Shown in pieces: positions 25,686-34,987 of a stretch of DNA of 64,000 bases. The stretch is from positions 434,001 through 498,000 of the forward strand of contig NZ_JAHDAU010000001.1 in NCBI RefSeq assembly GCF_021991835.1. Direction: 5' to 3'. The DNA is from Polaribacter sargassicola (GTDB lineage: Bacteria; Bacteroidota; Bacteroidia; Flavobacteriales; Flavobacteriaceae). Under the pieces are notes generated by a model. The model did no database searches. It was not told where the DNA came from and was given only the letters and a program-made list of their open reading frames with translations. How positions within the stretch are numbered: the stretch's first letter is position 1; every line of letters starts with the position of its first letter. Position numbers and translations under genes: made by a program.

Positions 25686-26090
25686 TTATAGCCTTTTTTT
25701 AGATCTAATATTTGGTAAATCTGTGATAATTATTTTTTGATTATCAGAACTTTGTAGTTCGGCTATTTTAGAGTAAGAATAGCCAGCTATTGGTTCTTTT
25801 AAATTAGTCCATTTTGCAACTCCTGCAACAGTAATTTGTTCTCGTATTTCTATAAGTGCTTCAGAATAACGTAAAGATTTATTTAAGCCTAAAAAACTTT
25901 TATTTTCTATATTATAATAATCTAAAAGTCTTTTAATTTCTAATGAAGGCTTATTAAAGTGACTAGTTTTTATTTTTTTATCAACCACCAAATAACTTGT
26001 GTAGTTTTTAGGAGTTTTAGTAGGTTTTACAATGGCAAATTCACCATTTTTTTCTAAAAAGAAAGATTGAATTTTTTCATCGTTTATCAA
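25686..26090 (-). CDS. GIDE-domain protein, C-terminal part (frame-shifted from the preceding part)
   Basis: A 134-codon frame resembling the second half of bacterial GIDE-domain membrane proteins, relatives of the mitochondrial E3 ligase MUL1 without the RING. It shows FFLEKNGEFAIVKP, then SFLGLNKSLRYSEALIEIREQITVAGVA. The TTG at 26088-26090 is only a nominal start: the frame stays open further upstream and there reads SYWKTLINDEK, as expected for the missing link to the N-terminal part. So this is probably one gene broken by a small indel near 26100-26112. Whether it is a mutation or a sequencing error cannot be told. Confidence 0.6.
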   Translation of the reverse strand: MINDEKIQSFFLEKNGEFAIVKPTKTPKNYTSYLVVDKKIKTSHFNKPSLEIKRLLDYYNIENKSFLGLNKSLRYSEALIEIREQITVAGVAKWTNLKEPIAGYSYSKIAELQSSDNQKIIITDLPNIRSKKRL

Positions 26091-26359
26091 CGTTTTCCAA
26101 TAACTTCTATTTTAATCTTATAGAAAACACATTTTTTATTACTTAAAGGCGCTACTAAAGGTTCTTTTATATCTAAAGCTTTTCCTGTAAATCTTGCAAA
26201 TTCATCAGATTTTAAACGTCCAACTTGTTTAATAGGTAGTTTTGCTAGTTTTCTAATTATAATTTGTTTGCTACTAAAATAGTAACTTACAGTAATTATA
26301 AGTATTACAAAAAAAATAATTAATATTGGTATTATAAAAATGTTTAAGTCTTTATTCAT
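26087..26359 (-). CDS. GIDE-domain protein, N-terminal part (truncated by frameshift)
   Basis: A 90-codon frame with one N-terminal membrane helix (IIPILIIFFVILIITVSYYF). The start of the GIDE domain follows: QVGRLKSDEFARFTGKALDI, then PLVAPLSNKKCVFYKIKIE. It then ends abruptly in VIGKR and TGA. Intact family members continue here into the sequence found in the next frame (25686-26090). The function of the bacterial family is not established. Confidence 0.6.
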   Translation of the reverse strand: MNKDLNIFIIPILIIFFVILIITVSYYFSSKQIIIRKLAKLPIKQVGRLKSDEFARFTGKALDIKEPLVAPLSNKKCVFYKIKIEVIGKR

Positions 26360-26396
26360 AAATATAGGTTCTTAAAAAACTTATTTTAAAAGACAA

Positions 26397-26747
26397 TTAA
26401 TCTCTTTTTATTAATAAAAACATATCATTATCTAGAGCTAAATAACCTTCGTCATAAATATAAAAATAGGTATTACCACTTTTTGTTTTATAAATAGATG
26501 TAAAAAATTGAAAATCGAAACCTTTATCATATAATTTTGTTCTTGTTACCTTAGTTTTACCCGATGTATTTAATTCTGATAAAATCTTATGATTTTTTCT
26601 AAGTCGATTATTAATATTTCTGATGAGGTTTTTACTGTCTTTATTAATACGATTATTATAGGCATTTCTGCAATAATCAGAACAAAATTTCTTATCAATC
26701 CTACCTTTTACAGGCTCTTTACATTCTAAGCATTTTTTTACTTCCAT
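26397..26747 (-). CDS. small zinc-ribbon protein, conserved hypothetical
   Basis: A 116-residue protein. The N-terminus has four cysteines in a C-x2-C...C-x3-C arrangement (Cys6, Cys9, Cys22, Cys26: KKCLECKEPVKG and KKFCSDYCRNAYNN), a treble-clef or ribbon zinc site as in small DNA/RNA-associated proteins. The middle is basic (RNINNRLRKNHK) and the C-terminus is beta-rich (FFTSIYKTKSGNTYFYIYD). I recognise it only as a Bacteroidota hypothetical family. Nucleic-acid binding is plausible but unproven. Confidence 0.7.
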   Translation of the reverse strand: MEVKKCLECKEPVKGRIDKKFCSDYCRNAYNNRINKDSKNLIRNINNRLRKNHKILSELNTSGKTKVTRTKLYDKGFDFQFFTSIYKTKSGNTYFYIYDEGYLALDNDMFLLIKRD

Positions 26748-26904
26748 AAAGTAAATATAAGTATAATTATTCGTTTACAAACGACTACAAATAATTACAA
26801 CCGAAAGTAATTGCTTTGTAACCGAATAAAAGTTAATTTATGTTACAATTTTGCAGTGTCAAAATGAATTGACAAAAAATAAAAATAACTTAAAAACTTA
26901 TCTT

Positions 26905-27243
26905 ATGAATACGTTAAGAAACAAAGTACAATTAATTGGTAGATTGGGGCAAGAGCCAGAAATAATAACTTTTAGAGATGGTAATAAAATAGCCAAATTT
27001 TCTATGGCTACAGATGATAGTTATAAAGACAAAGATGGCAATAAAGTAGAGCGTGCTTATTGGCATAATATTGTAATAAAAGGAGGTTTGGTTAATGTAG
27101 TAGAAAATTACATTAAAAAGGGCCAAGAAATAATGGTTGAAGGTAAATTGACAAACAGATCTTACAATACAAAAGAAGGCGAAAAAAGGTACATAACAGA
27201 AATAGCTGTTAATGAGCTTATGATGTTAGGAGGAAAAAATTAA
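26905..27243 (+). CDS. ssb: single-stranded DNA-binding protein, short form
   Basis: A 112-residue OB-fold protein. The start MNTLRNKVQLIGRLGQEPE at 26905 is chosen because it matches the family N-terminus; an alternative upstream frame to 26851 adds unrelated residues. The core motifs KIAKFSMATDD, AYWHNIVIKGGL and YIKKGQEIMVEGKL are present. It ends at ELMMLGGKN without the acidic Asp-Asp-Ile-Pro-Phe tail that recruits partner proteins. It is therefore likely an accessory paralogue rather than the replicative SSB (inference). Confidence 0.88.
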   Translation: MNTLRNKVQLIGRLGQEPEIITFRDGNKIAKFSMATDDSYKDKDGNKVERAYWHNIVIKGGLVNVVENYIKKGQEIMVEGKLTNRSYNTKEGEKRYITEIAVNELMMLGGKN

Positions 27244-27258
27244 TAATAATTTTTAAAG

Positions 27259-27306
27259 CATAATTTAAGAAATAAAAATAACCTTATTTTAATTTCTTAA
27301 ATTATG
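27259..27306. terminator. bidirectional terminator between ssb and the aminopeptidase gene
   Basis: CATAATTTAAGAAAT (27259-27273) and ATTTCTTAAATTATG (27292-27306) form a 15-bp perfect stem between two convergent genes. Confidence 0.75.
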
Positions 27307-27330
27307 TATTTTATAAGTTTAAATCTAATA

Positions 27331-28791
27331 TTATTTATCTTTAAAAGGCAATATTACTGGCGGATTAAATTCTGTTAATCCTTTTTCTTTTATGGTATTT
27401 TCTACTTCTTTAATAGTAGTTGGCACAAAAGCACTCATATTTTCTGCACCAGTTTCTGTAACAAGAATTACATCTTCTATACGAATATAAAGTCTTTCAT
27501 CTCTAAGCCAAATCATAGGGTCTATAGTAAAAACCATGCCTGGTTTTAATTTTACAGCACCTCTAACTCTAGCTACATCATGTACAGCCATTCCTACAGG
27601 ATGTTGAAAATGTCCTTTAAAAACTAAACCTTCTTGAACTGCTTTTAAGTGAGATGGTTTTACAAATTTTTTACCAACTATATATTTCTTCATATCTGCA
27701 GCTGCTTTTTCAAGTACTTCACCAGAAGTAACACCTGGTTTAATATATTTAAAAAGTGCATCTCTATAAGCAATTATAAAATTATATAATGCAGTTTGTG
27801 CCTTATCAAATTTTCCGTTTACAGGCCAAATTCTAGTAACATCACTTGTATAGTAACGATAATCTGGAGCATAATCCATCAAAACTAAATCGCCATCTTT
27901 TAAAACATCTTTTTTATGAAAATAATGACCGTAATAAGCATTGGTCCCACCACCAATAATAGAAGCATAACCATCTCCTCTAGATCCGTTTACATAATAA
28001 ATATATTTTGCAGCTGCATCTAATTGATATTCATAAATACCTGGTTTTGTAGATCTCATGGCTTCAATTATTCCAAGTCCAGCAATTTGTGTTGCTTGTC
28101 TAATCAAGTTAATTTCTTCCTTACTTTTAATCAACCTCATTTGATCTAAAATAGGAGAAAGGTCTTTTATAACAACACTAGGAAAAGCACTTTTTATTTT
28201 TTTTACAAATTTTGCCTCTCTAGAAGTAGCATCTTCCCAAGGGTCTGCAGCAGTTCTTGCTTGTGCGTAAAGTAATTCGTCTCTACTGTCATTACCCGTT
28301 TCTGCAGGACTTAATGGTGTATAAATTGTGGCACTTGGCGGTTTTATCAATCCTGTTTTTATAATATCTCTAGATAAAAATTCTATTCCATAAACATTAT
28401 CTACACCTGTTAATTTTTTAATTAATTCTGCATCTTCTGCAGATAAAACTTTTCCTTCTCCTTTTTCTCTCCCTTCATCTCTATGAGGTAAATAAAGTGA
28501 TGTTGTTTTGGTTTTACCATTTAATAATAAATAAGAGTGAGAAGTTTCTAAACCACATAAATAATAAAAAGTATTGGTTTGTCTAAAAACACTAAAACCA
28601 GGTACACCAGCAGATCCTTGTATAATAGCTACGGCATTATTACCTATTTCTTTATAAATTTTAGTTCTTCTTTCTTTAAAATTATCTACAGAAAAATCTG
28701 TTTGATAATGATGTTTTGTTTGTGCTTGTACACTAATAGTAAAAATTGAAAATAAAAGTAGCGTAATGTACTTTGGTTTAAAAAGAATCAT
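27331..28791 (-). CDS. exported aminopeptidase P-family protein (M24B)
   Basis: A 486-residue protein with a signal peptide (MILFKPKYITLLLFSIFTISVQAQ), so probably periplasmic. An N-terminal creatinase-like domain (about 40-190) is followed by a pita-bread M24 domain. Metal ligands are seen in LMDYAPDYRYYTSDVTRIWP (two Asp), GHFQHPVGMAVHD (His) and YIRIEDVILVTE (Glu). The remaining ligand, normally Glu in TIEPG, is Asp424 here (FTIDPMIW). It should remove N-terminal residues before proline, though the substitution makes activity less certain. It stands alone, divergent from the kinase gene. Confidence 0.88.
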   Translation of the reverse strand: MILFKPKYITLLLFSIFTISVQAQTKHHYQTDFSVDNFKERRTKIYKEIGNNAVAIIQGSAGVPGFSVFRQTNTFYYLCGLETSHSYLLLNGKTKTTSLYLPHRDEGREKGEGKVLSAEDAELIKKLTGVDNVYGIEFLSRDIIKTGLIKPPSATIYTPLSPAETGNDSRDELLYAQARTAADPWEDATSREAKFVKKIKSAFPSVVIKDLSPILDQMRLIKSKEEINLIRQATQIAGLGIIEAMRSTKPGIYEYQLDAAAKYIYYVNGSRGDGYASIIGGGTNAYYGHYFHKKDVLKDGDLVLMDYAPDYRYYTSDVTRIWPVNGKFDKAQTALYNFIIAYRDALFKYIKPGVTSGEVLEKAAADMKKYIVGKKFVKPSHLKAVQEGLVFKGHFQHPVGMAVHDVARVRGAVKLKPGMVFTIDPMIWLRDERLYIRIEDVILVTETGAENMSAFVPTTIKEVENTIKEKGLTEFNPPVILPFKDK

Positions 28792-28926
28792 AAGTTTAAG
28801 GTTTTATAAGGAGGTTTACGCAATTTACAAATTTTAAACATATTGAAAATTAGTATTGTAACAAAGTAACTATTATTTGTATTTTAAAAGTAGTATTTTT
28901 AGCACACATTAAAAATTTGTAGCTAA

Positions 28927-30168
28927 ATGCTAAATAAAGAAAAAGACATTTTTAACATACTATTTGAAGCCGTTTCTGAAGGAGTTATTGTTGTGGATAA
29001 AAAGCAAAAAATAGTTTCTGCAAACACATCTGTAGAAAAAATGTTTGGTTATGAAAAAGGAGAATTAGTAAACCAACAGCTTTCTGTTTTAATCCCGAGT
29101 AATTATCATAAAGGACATGGTGCCCATTTTGATGGTTTTATGAAAAACAGAGAAAAAAGGCAAATGGGTAATGGTAGAGATCTGTATGGTGCTAAGAAAG
29201 ATGGAACTATTTTTCCGTTAGAAGCTGGTTTAAATCCTTTTGATATTTACGGTAAAAATTATGTAATGGCTTTGGTTATAGATATTTCTGTAAGAAAACG
29301 TCAAGAAGCAGAAATTAAAAAACTAAATGCAGAATTAGAAAAAAAAGTATTAGAAAGAACCAAAGAATTAAGTAATACAGTTAGAGAATTAAAAGCTGTT
29401 AATCTTGAGTTGGATGATGAAAATAAAAAAAGAATAGAAGCCGAAAATCAAATAAAAGATGCTTTAAAGAAAGAAAAGGAATTAAATGAATTAAAAACAA
29501 AATTTTTATCATTAGTTTCTCATGAATTTAAAACACCTTTAAGTGGTATTTTAACTTCTACGATGTTATTGGGTAAATATAAATTAACCGAACAACAAGA
29601 AAAAAGAGATAAACATTTACAAACAATAACTAACAAAGTACATTATTTAAACAATATTTTAAATGATTTTTTATCTGTAGAAAAGTTAGAAACAGGGAAA
29701 ATAAATTATAATTATCAGCCATTTAAACTAAGTAAAGTTGTAGATGAGGTTATTTATAATGCAAATATGATTTTAAAAAGTGGACAGAGAATCAAATATC
29801 CAGAAGATATAGATGATATTTCTTTAACACAAGATGAGAAAATAATTGAACTTTCTCTGTCTAATTTGGTTAATAATGCCATCAAATATTCACCAGAAAA
29901 TACAGAAATAGATATTACTATTTTTCAAGATAAAAACCATACTACTTTTATAATTAAAGATAACGGTATTGGGATTCCAGAAGTAGATCAAAAAAATATA
30001 TTTAATAGATATTTTAGAGCAGAAAATGCACTTTTAACTCAAGGAACAGGTATTGGTTTAAATATTATTAAAAGTCATTTAGAAAATTTAGGAGGAACCA
30101 TTACTTTTGAAAGTAAAGAAAATGTAGGCTCTACTTTTATAATGAAGGTAATTAACAAAGCAAAATGA
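28927..30168 (+). CDS. PAS-domain sensor histidine kinase
   Basis: A 413-residue cytosolic kinase without membrane segments. A PAS domain occupies about residues 8-120 (ILFEAVSEGVIVVDKKQKIV, DLYGAKKDGTIFPLEAGL) and would sense redox, oxygen or a small ligand. A coiled coil (about 125-190) leads to the HisKA domain with His199 in SLVSHEFKTPLSG, then the ATPase domain with NLVNNAIKYSPEN, DNGIGIP and GTGIGLNII. Its stop overlaps the start of the REC-CRP regulator by 4 bases, so these are a cognate pair. Confidence 0.92.
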   Translation: MLNKEKDIFNILFEAVSEGVIVVDKKQKIVSANTSVEKMFGYEKGELVNQQLSVLIPSNYHKGHGAHFDGFMKNREKRQMGNGRDLYGAKKDGTIFPLEAGLNPFDIYGKNYVMALVIDISVRKRQEAEIKKLNAELEKKVLERTKELSNTVRELKAVNLELDDENKKRIEAENQIKDALKKEKELNELKTKFLSLVSHEFKTPLSGILTSTMLLGKYKLTEQQEKRDKHLQTITNKVHYLNNILNDFLSVEKLETGKINYNYQPFKLSKVVDEVIYNANMILKSGQRIKYPEDIDDISLTQDEKIIELSLSNLVNNAIKYSPENTEIDITIFQDKNHTTFIIKDNGIGIPEVDQKNIFNRYFRAENALLTQGTGIGLNIIKSHLENLGGTITFESKENVGSTFIMKVINKAK

Positions 30169-31214
30169 AAAGAATATTATTAATAGAAGATGATGTAGTT
30201 TTAAGAGAGAATACATCAGAACTTTTAGAGTTATCAAATTACCAAGTTTTTAATGCTCCTAATGGTAAAAAAGGAGTAGAAATGGCTAAAGAAATTTTGC
30301 CAGATATTATTGTTTGTGATATTATGATGCCAGAGTTAGATGGCTATGGCGTTTTAGAAGCGTTATCTAATAACGAAAGTACACAGTATATACCGTTTAT
30401 CTTTTTATCTGCAAAAACAGAAAGAAAGGATGTTAGAAAAGGTATGGATTTAGGTGCTGATGATTATATTACAAAACCTTTTAATGAAGAAGAATTAATT
30501 AGCGCTATAGAAAGTAGATTGGCCAAAGCATCTATTTTAAAAGAAAGAAGAGAAAAACAGGAAGCAGAAAAAGAAGATACAGAGCAAATAAGAAATCTTA
30601 ATGATTTAAAAAATTATTTTGATGATAATGGGGAGACTTTTCACTTTTTAAAAGACACAATTATATACGAAGAGGGTAATAACTCTAATTATATTTATTT
30701 AATAATAAGCGGGCTTATTAAGTGCCATAAGTTAGATGAACAAGGTAAAGAACTTACCACAGCTCTTTATAAAGAAGATGATTTGTTTGGATATACTTCT
30801 TTTACTCAAAATTTAGCCTATCAAGAATCTGCAACTGCAATACAAGATACAGAGTTGGTTGGGCTTTCTAAAGAAGCTTTAACAGGTGTTTTAAATAAAA
30901 ACCACAAAGTAACTTTAGAACTAATAGAGTTATTAACTGAAGATTTAGCGGTTGTAAAAGATCAACTTTTACAAATGGCATACAGTTCTGTAACTAAAAA
31001 AACGGCACAAACAATTTTAATGTTTGCAGAAAAAATAAATAGAAGCCCTCAAGAACAAATAAAAATTTCTAGAAACGATTTAGCAAGTGTTGCGGGCATA
31101 GCTACAGAAACTTTAATAAGAACCATGTCTAGTTTTAAAAAACAAGGTCTTATAGAAATTTCTGGAAGAACAATTAGAATATTAGATCTTAAAAAATTAC
31201 ATGATATTTGTTGA
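30165..31214 (+). CDS. response regulator with receiver and CRP/FNR-type DNA-binding domains
   Basis: A 349-residue fusion. Residues 1-125 are a receiver domain with acidic pocket IEDD, phosphorylation site Asp52 in VCDIMMPELDG and Lys in YITKPFNEEE. A linker coiled coil follows. Residues about 150-270 form a cyclic-nucleotide-binding-like beta roll (IIYEEGNNSNYIYLIISGLI, KEDDLFGYTSF). The C-terminus is a CRP-type winged helix (ISRNDLASVAGIATETLIRTMSSF). No FNR-type cysteine cluster is seen, so the input is likely phosphorylation rather than an iron-sulfur cluster. The universal stress protein gene just downstream is a natural target (inference). Confidence 0.9.
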   Translation: MKRILLIEDDVVLRENTSELLELSNYQVFNAPNGKKGVEMAKEILPDIIVCDIMMPELDGYGVLEALSNNESTQYIPFIFLSAKTERKDVRKGMDLGADDYITKPFNEEELISAIESRLAKASILKERREKQEAEKEDTEQIRNLNDLKNYFDDNGETFHFLKDTIIYEEGNNSNYIYLIISGLIKCHKLDEQGKELTTALYKEDDLFGYTSFTQNLAYQESATAIQDTELVGLSKEALTGVLNKNHKVTLELIELLTEDLAVVKDQLLQMAYSSVTKKTAQTILMFAEKINRSPQEQIKISRNDLASVAGIATETLIRTMSSFKKQGLIEISGRTIRILDLKKLHDIC

Positions 31215-31273
31215 TATTCAGTAGATTAAAAATCGATATGACCAATATCATTTTTTAAATAGCACTTTCATTA

Positions 31274-31281
31274 TAATTTTG
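31274..31281 (+). promoter_or_regulatory. -7 element of the universal stress protein promoter
   Basis: TAATTTTG matches TAnnTTTG and lies 22 bases before the start codon. No -33 TTG is present; a short GATAT...ATATC dyad lies upstream near 31234-31249 and could be an activator site. Confidence 0.5.
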
Positions 31282-31303
31282 TCTAATATCAAGACGGATT
31301 TAA

Positions 31304-32149
31304 ATGAAAAACATATTACTACCAACAGATTTTTCTGATAATTCTTGGAATGCAATTAATTATGCTTTAAATTTTTATAAAAATACTAAGTGTAACTTTT
31401 ACTTATTGCATGTTAATAAATTTAATGATGTAATAGAAGATAACTCTACCATCGTTTCAATACAAGAAAAGGTAGATAATATTACTATAGATCAAGCTAA
31501 AATAGAACTAAAATTAGTTCTAGAAAAAATCAACAAAAAATTTTCGAATAATAAATACCATAACTTTTTTACATTAATAGATGCAGATTTTTTTATAGAG
31601 TCTTTAAGAAAGTATATTGTAGAAAAAAAAATTGATGTTCTTGTTATGGGAACAAAAGGAGCCACTGCTGGTTTAAATAAATATATTATTGGTAGCAATA
31701 CTACAGATGCTATAACAAAAGTAAAATGTACAACATTAGTAGTGCCAGAAAATGCAAAGTTTAATAGAATAAAAGAAATTGCATTTCCAACAGATTTTTC
31801 TCTGTATAACAATTTGCAATTATTACAGCCAATTACAGAAATTCTAGATGAAAAAAGATCTTACATAAGGATTGTAAATATTAGCAAAAGAACAACTGAA
31901 CTAAATAAAAGTCAAAAAAACAGTAAAGAATTACTACAAGACTACTTTTTAAATTACAATTGTAGTTTTCATTTATTAACAAATAGTAAGATACAAGATG
32001 CTGTACAATGTTTTGTAGATACTAATCATATAGATCTTATTGCTATGCCTGCAAAAAGTCTTAATTATTTTCAACAAATGCTATTTCATAATAGAGTAGA
32101 AAAAAATAATTATTACAAAGAAGTACCTTTTTTAGTTTTACATGAATAG
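31304..32149 (+). CDS. universal stress protein, two UspA domains
   Basis: A 281-residue soluble protein of two UspA-like halves. The first (MKNILLPTDFSDNSWNAINYA to CTTLVVPE, about 1-145) keeps the nucleotide-binding motif as VMGTKGATAGLNKYIIGSNT. The second (IAFPTDFSLYNNLQLL to FLVLHE) is degenerate and lacks the glycine-rich loop. Members bind ATP and aid survival under stress or hypoxia. It lies 89 bases after the REC-CRP regulator gene with its own promoter-like element. Confidence 0.88.
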   Translation: MKNILLPTDFSDNSWNAINYALNFYKNTKCNFYLLHVNKFNDVIEDNSTIVSIQEKVDNITIDQAKIELKLVLEKINKKFSNNKYHNFFTLIDADFFIESLRKYIVEKKIDVLVMGTKGATAGLNKYIIGSNTTDAITKVKCTTLVVPENAKFNRIKEIAFPTDFSLYNNLQLLQPITEILDEKRSYIRIVNISKRTTELNKSQKNSKELLQDYFLNYNCSFHLLTNSKIQDAVQCFVDTNHIDLIAMPAKSLNYFQQMLFHNRVEKNNYYKEVPFLVLHE

Positions 32150-32204
32150 TTGTTGCAAAAAAAAAGAATTGCCAAAATAATATAACTTTGACAATTCGTG
32201 CTTA

Positions 32205-32230
32205 AAATACTCTGGGGGAGTATTTTTTAT
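32205..32230 (+). terminator. terminator of the universal stress protein gene
   Basis: AAAATACTC (32205-32213) and GAGTATTTT (32219-32227) with a five-base loop, followed by T. Confidence 0.85.
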
Positions 32231-32654
32231 ATATTGTTAGAGGACAAAAATATATTCTTACAAAGTGATTTCAGTTTTTTTTTCGTTGAAATGAAGTGTT
32301 TACCCTTTAAAAAGGGTAGAATCGTCCGTTAAAGTATATTTTTTGAACGGTCCAAATAAGTCTTTTTTTATGTATTTAATATAGAGCGTGTTATAGCGGT
32401 TTTAAATTTTGTCTATAAAATAACCTGAAGCTTTTTCTTTATATTTCACAAAAAATAGATAAGTATTAAAACAATTTTAGTGTTGTTTTTTAGTGTAAAA
32501 GAATCAGAAAACTCTTTAGAAGTTGTTGTTTTGTTTTTAAAAGAAAATAGAATAGAAGAAAATTTAGTCTGATTTTTATTTGTTAGAAAAATTCGATAAG
32601 AATTATTATCAGAAATGCTAGAGCTTATTAAAACTTTATATTTTCTTTTTTTTC

Positions 32655-32708
32655 TTCGGAAGTAATTGATTCTGATATATTAAAATCAGAATCAATTTTA
32701 TAACCGAA
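32655..32708. repeat. nested inverted repeat, structured RNA or element remnant
   Basis: AATTGATTCTGAT (32664-32676) pairs with ATCAGAATCAATT (32685-32697). Outside an internal loop, TTCGG (32655-32659) pairs with CCGAA (32704-32708). The two-tier stem is unusual for a plain terminator. Confidence 0.6.
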
Positions 32709-32723
32709 AAGTGTTTTATATAT

Positions 32724-32758
32724 CTGTAAAAAAAAGCTATTGCACTTTTTTTTTACAG
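32724..32758 (-). terminator. terminator of metG
   Basis: CTGTAAAAAAAAG and CTTTTTTTTTACAG form a stem with an eight-base loop, 36 bases beyond the metG stop on the minus strand. Confidence 0.65.
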
Positions 32759-32793
32759 TTAATATTATGTTTTTAATGTTTGATGCTGATGTT

Positions 32794-34848
32794 TTAACTA
32801 ACCTGTTGTCCGTTTTTAACTGCTTTTTCAGGCTCTACAAAGGCTAATTTTCCATCTGGTGTATCAGTCATTAAAATCATTCCTTGGCTTTCTACTCCTC
32901 TAATTTTTCTTGGTGCTAAATTTACCAAAACAGATACTTGCTGACCAATAATATCTTCTGGAGAAAAGCTTTCTGCAATACCAGAAACAATTGTTCTTGT
33001 ATCTATACCAACATCAACCTTTAATTTTAAAAGTTTTTTAGTTTTTGCTACCTTTTCTGCTTCTAAAATAGTACCAATTCTAATATCTAATTTGGTAAAA
33101 TCGTCAAATTCTATGGTTTCTTTTTGTGGTTCTACAACTTTGTTTTCTTGCTCGTTAGCAATTTTTGTAGCTTCTAATTTTTGTAATTGAATATCAATTG
33201 TTTTGTCTTCAATTTTAGAGAATAATAATTCTGCTTTATTTATTTGATGATTTTCTGCAACTAAAACATTCTTTTCAGTAATATCTTCCCAAGAAAGTGT
33301 GTTATCAAGATTTAAAATTGCTTTTAATTTTGTTGATGTAAAAGGGATAAATGGTTCTGAAACTACAGCTAAAGCAGTTGCAATTTGCAAGGCAACATAC
33401 ATAATTGTTTGCACACGTTCTGCATCTACTTTAATCACTTTCCAAGGTTCTTCATCAGCTAAATACTTGTTACCCAATCTAGCTAAATTCATTAATTCTT
33501 GGCTAGCTTCTCTAAATCTATAACGTTCTATAGATTTACCAATTACATTAGGAAACTCTTTTATAGCAGCCAAAACATCTTCGTCTACTTCTGTAAAATT
33601 ATTTGGAGCAGGAATAATTCCGTTGTAATATTTGTTTGTTAAAACAACAACTCTGTTGATAAAATTACCAAAAATTGCCACCAATTCGTTATTGTTTTTT
33701 GCCTGAAAATCTTTCCAAGTAAAATCGTTGTCTTTACTTTCTGGCGCATTTGCCGTTAATGTATAACGTAAAACATCTTGCTGATTTGGGAACTCTTCTA
33801 AATACTCGTGTAACCAAACAGCCCAGTTTTTAGAAGTAGATAATTTGTTGCCTTCTAAGTTTAAAAACTCATTAGCAGGTACATTGTCTGGTAAAATATA
33901 ATCTCCATGTGCTTTTAACATACTCGGAAAAATAATACAGTGAAAAACAATATTGTCTTTACCAATAAAGTGTACCAATTTGGTATCGTCTTTTTTCCAA
34001 TAATCTTCCCAATTTTTGCCTTCTCTTTCTGCCCATTCTTTGGTTGATGAAATGTAACCAATTGGTGCATCAAACCAAACATATAATACCTTTCCTTCTC
34101 CGCCTTCTACAGGAACCGGAATACCCCAATCTAAATCTCTAGTTACTGCTCTTGGTCTTAAACCATCTTCTACCCAACTTTTTACTTGTCCGTAAACATT
34201 AGGTTTCCAGTCTTTTTTATGTCCTTCTAAAACCCATTCTCGTAAAAAGGCTTCGTGTTTATCTAACGGTAAAAACCAGTGTTTTGTTTCTTTTAGAGTT
34301 GGTGTATTACCAGTAATTGAAGATTTTGGATTAATTAAATCTGTTGCGTTATGAGAAGTTCCACAACTTTCACATTGATCTCCATAACTTTCTTCAAAAC
34401 CACATTTAGGGCAAGTACCAACCACAAATCTGTCTGCTAAAAACTGATTAGCTTCTGCATCGTACAATTGTTCAGAAACTTCTTCTATAAACTCACCATC
34501 ATTATACATTTTTGTAAAAAATTCTGATGCTGTTTTATGATGAATTTCTGCAGAAGTTCTAGAGTAATTGTCAAAAGAAATTCCAAAATCTTTAAAAGAT
34601 TTTTTAATAATTCCGTGGTATTTATCAATAATATCTTGCGGAGAAATTCCTTCTTTTTTAGCTCTCATTGGTATAGCAGCACCATGCTCATCAGAACCAC
34701 AGATGTACGCAACATCTTTACCGGTTAAACGTAAATAACGAGCGTAAATATCTGCGGGTACGTATACACCTGCTAAATGGCCAATATGTATTGGTCCGTT
34801 TGTATAAGGTAAAGCTGCTGTAATTGTATATCTTTTTGGAGTATTCAT
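32794..34848 (-). CDS. metG: methionine--tRNA ligase
   Basis: A 684-residue class I aminoacyl-tRNA synthetase. The start at 34848 ([20 protein letters not shown]) matches the family; an upstream frame of 18 codons is rejected. It has the HIGH motif as PIHIGHLAG, a zinc knuckle with [18 protein letters not shown], and the KMSKS motif as [11 protein letters not shown]-terminal tRNA-binding (Trbp111/EMAP-like) domain covers about the last 110 residues ([20 protein letters not shown] to [18 protein letters not shown]), giving the long dimeric form. Confidence 0.96.
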   Translation of the reverse strand: MNTPKRYTITAALPYTNGPIHIGHLAGVYVPADIYARYLRLTGKDVAYICGSDEHGAAIPMRAKKEGISPQDIIDKYHGIIKKSFKDFGISFDNYSRTSAEIHHKTASEFFTKMYNDGEFIEEVSEQLYDAEANQFLADRFVVGTCPKCGFEESYGDQCESCGTSHNATDLINPKSSITGNTPTLKETKHWFLPLDKHEAFLREWVLEGHKKDWKPNVYGQVKSWVEDGLRPRAVTRDLDWGIPVPVEGGEGKVLYVWFDAPIGYISSTKEWAEREGKNWEDYWKKDDTKLVHFIGKDNIVFHCIIFPSMLKAHGDYILPDNVPANEFLNLEGNKLSTSKNWAVWLHEYLEEFPNQQDVLRYTLTANAPESKDNDFTWKDFQAKNNNELVAIFGNFINRVVVLTNKYYNGIIPAPNNFTEVDEDVLAAIKEFPNVIGKSIERYRFREASQELMNLARLGNKYLADEEPWKVIKVDAERVQTIMYVALQIATALAVVSEPFIPFTSTKLKAILNLDNTLSWEDITEKNVLVAENHQINKAELLFSKIEDKTIDIQLQKLEATKIANEQENKVVEPQKETIEFDDFTKLDIRIGTILEAEKVAKTKKLLKLKVDVGIDTRTIVSGIAESFSPEDIIGQQVSVLVNLAPRKIRGVESQGMILMTDTPDGKLAFVEPEKAVKNGQQVS

Positions 34849-34891
34849 CGAATTTTCCTTGAATTTAATTTGTGGTCTATTTTTTGCGTGA

Positions 34892-34899
34892 CAAAAGTA
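34892..34899 (-). promoter_or_regulatory. -7 element of the metG promoter
   Basis: Read on the minus strand this is TACTTTTG, matching TAnnTTTG, 43 bases before the metG start. Confidence 0.5.
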
Positions 34900-34987
34900 C
34901 AAAAAAGAGGCTTTTAAAATTCATTGAAAATAAGATACGTTTAAAGTAAAAGTTTTTTAGTTTTATAGCACAAATAAAAAGAGTGTG

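Larger units (their letters stand above)
32150..32793. other. gene-free, hairpin-rich interval
   Basis: About 640 bases between the stress protein gene and the end of metG with no convincing gene. It contains a terminator (32205-32230), a hairpin TACCCTTT/AAAGGGTA (32301-32318), a 54-base nested stem-loop (32655-32708) and the metG terminator (32724-32758). A 31-codon frame at 32480-32572 has protein-like composition but no recognisable family and may be a remnant. Confidence 0.7.

Noticed and set aside
32480..32572. 31-codon frame SVKESENSLEVVVLF... in the gene-free interval
   Set aside because: Protein-like composition but no good start, no family and no continuation; kept only as a possible remnant.
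34849..34902. 18-codon N-terminal extension of metG
   Set aside because: Not similar to any synthetase N-terminus and overlaps the probable promoter; MNTPKRY at 34848 matches the family.
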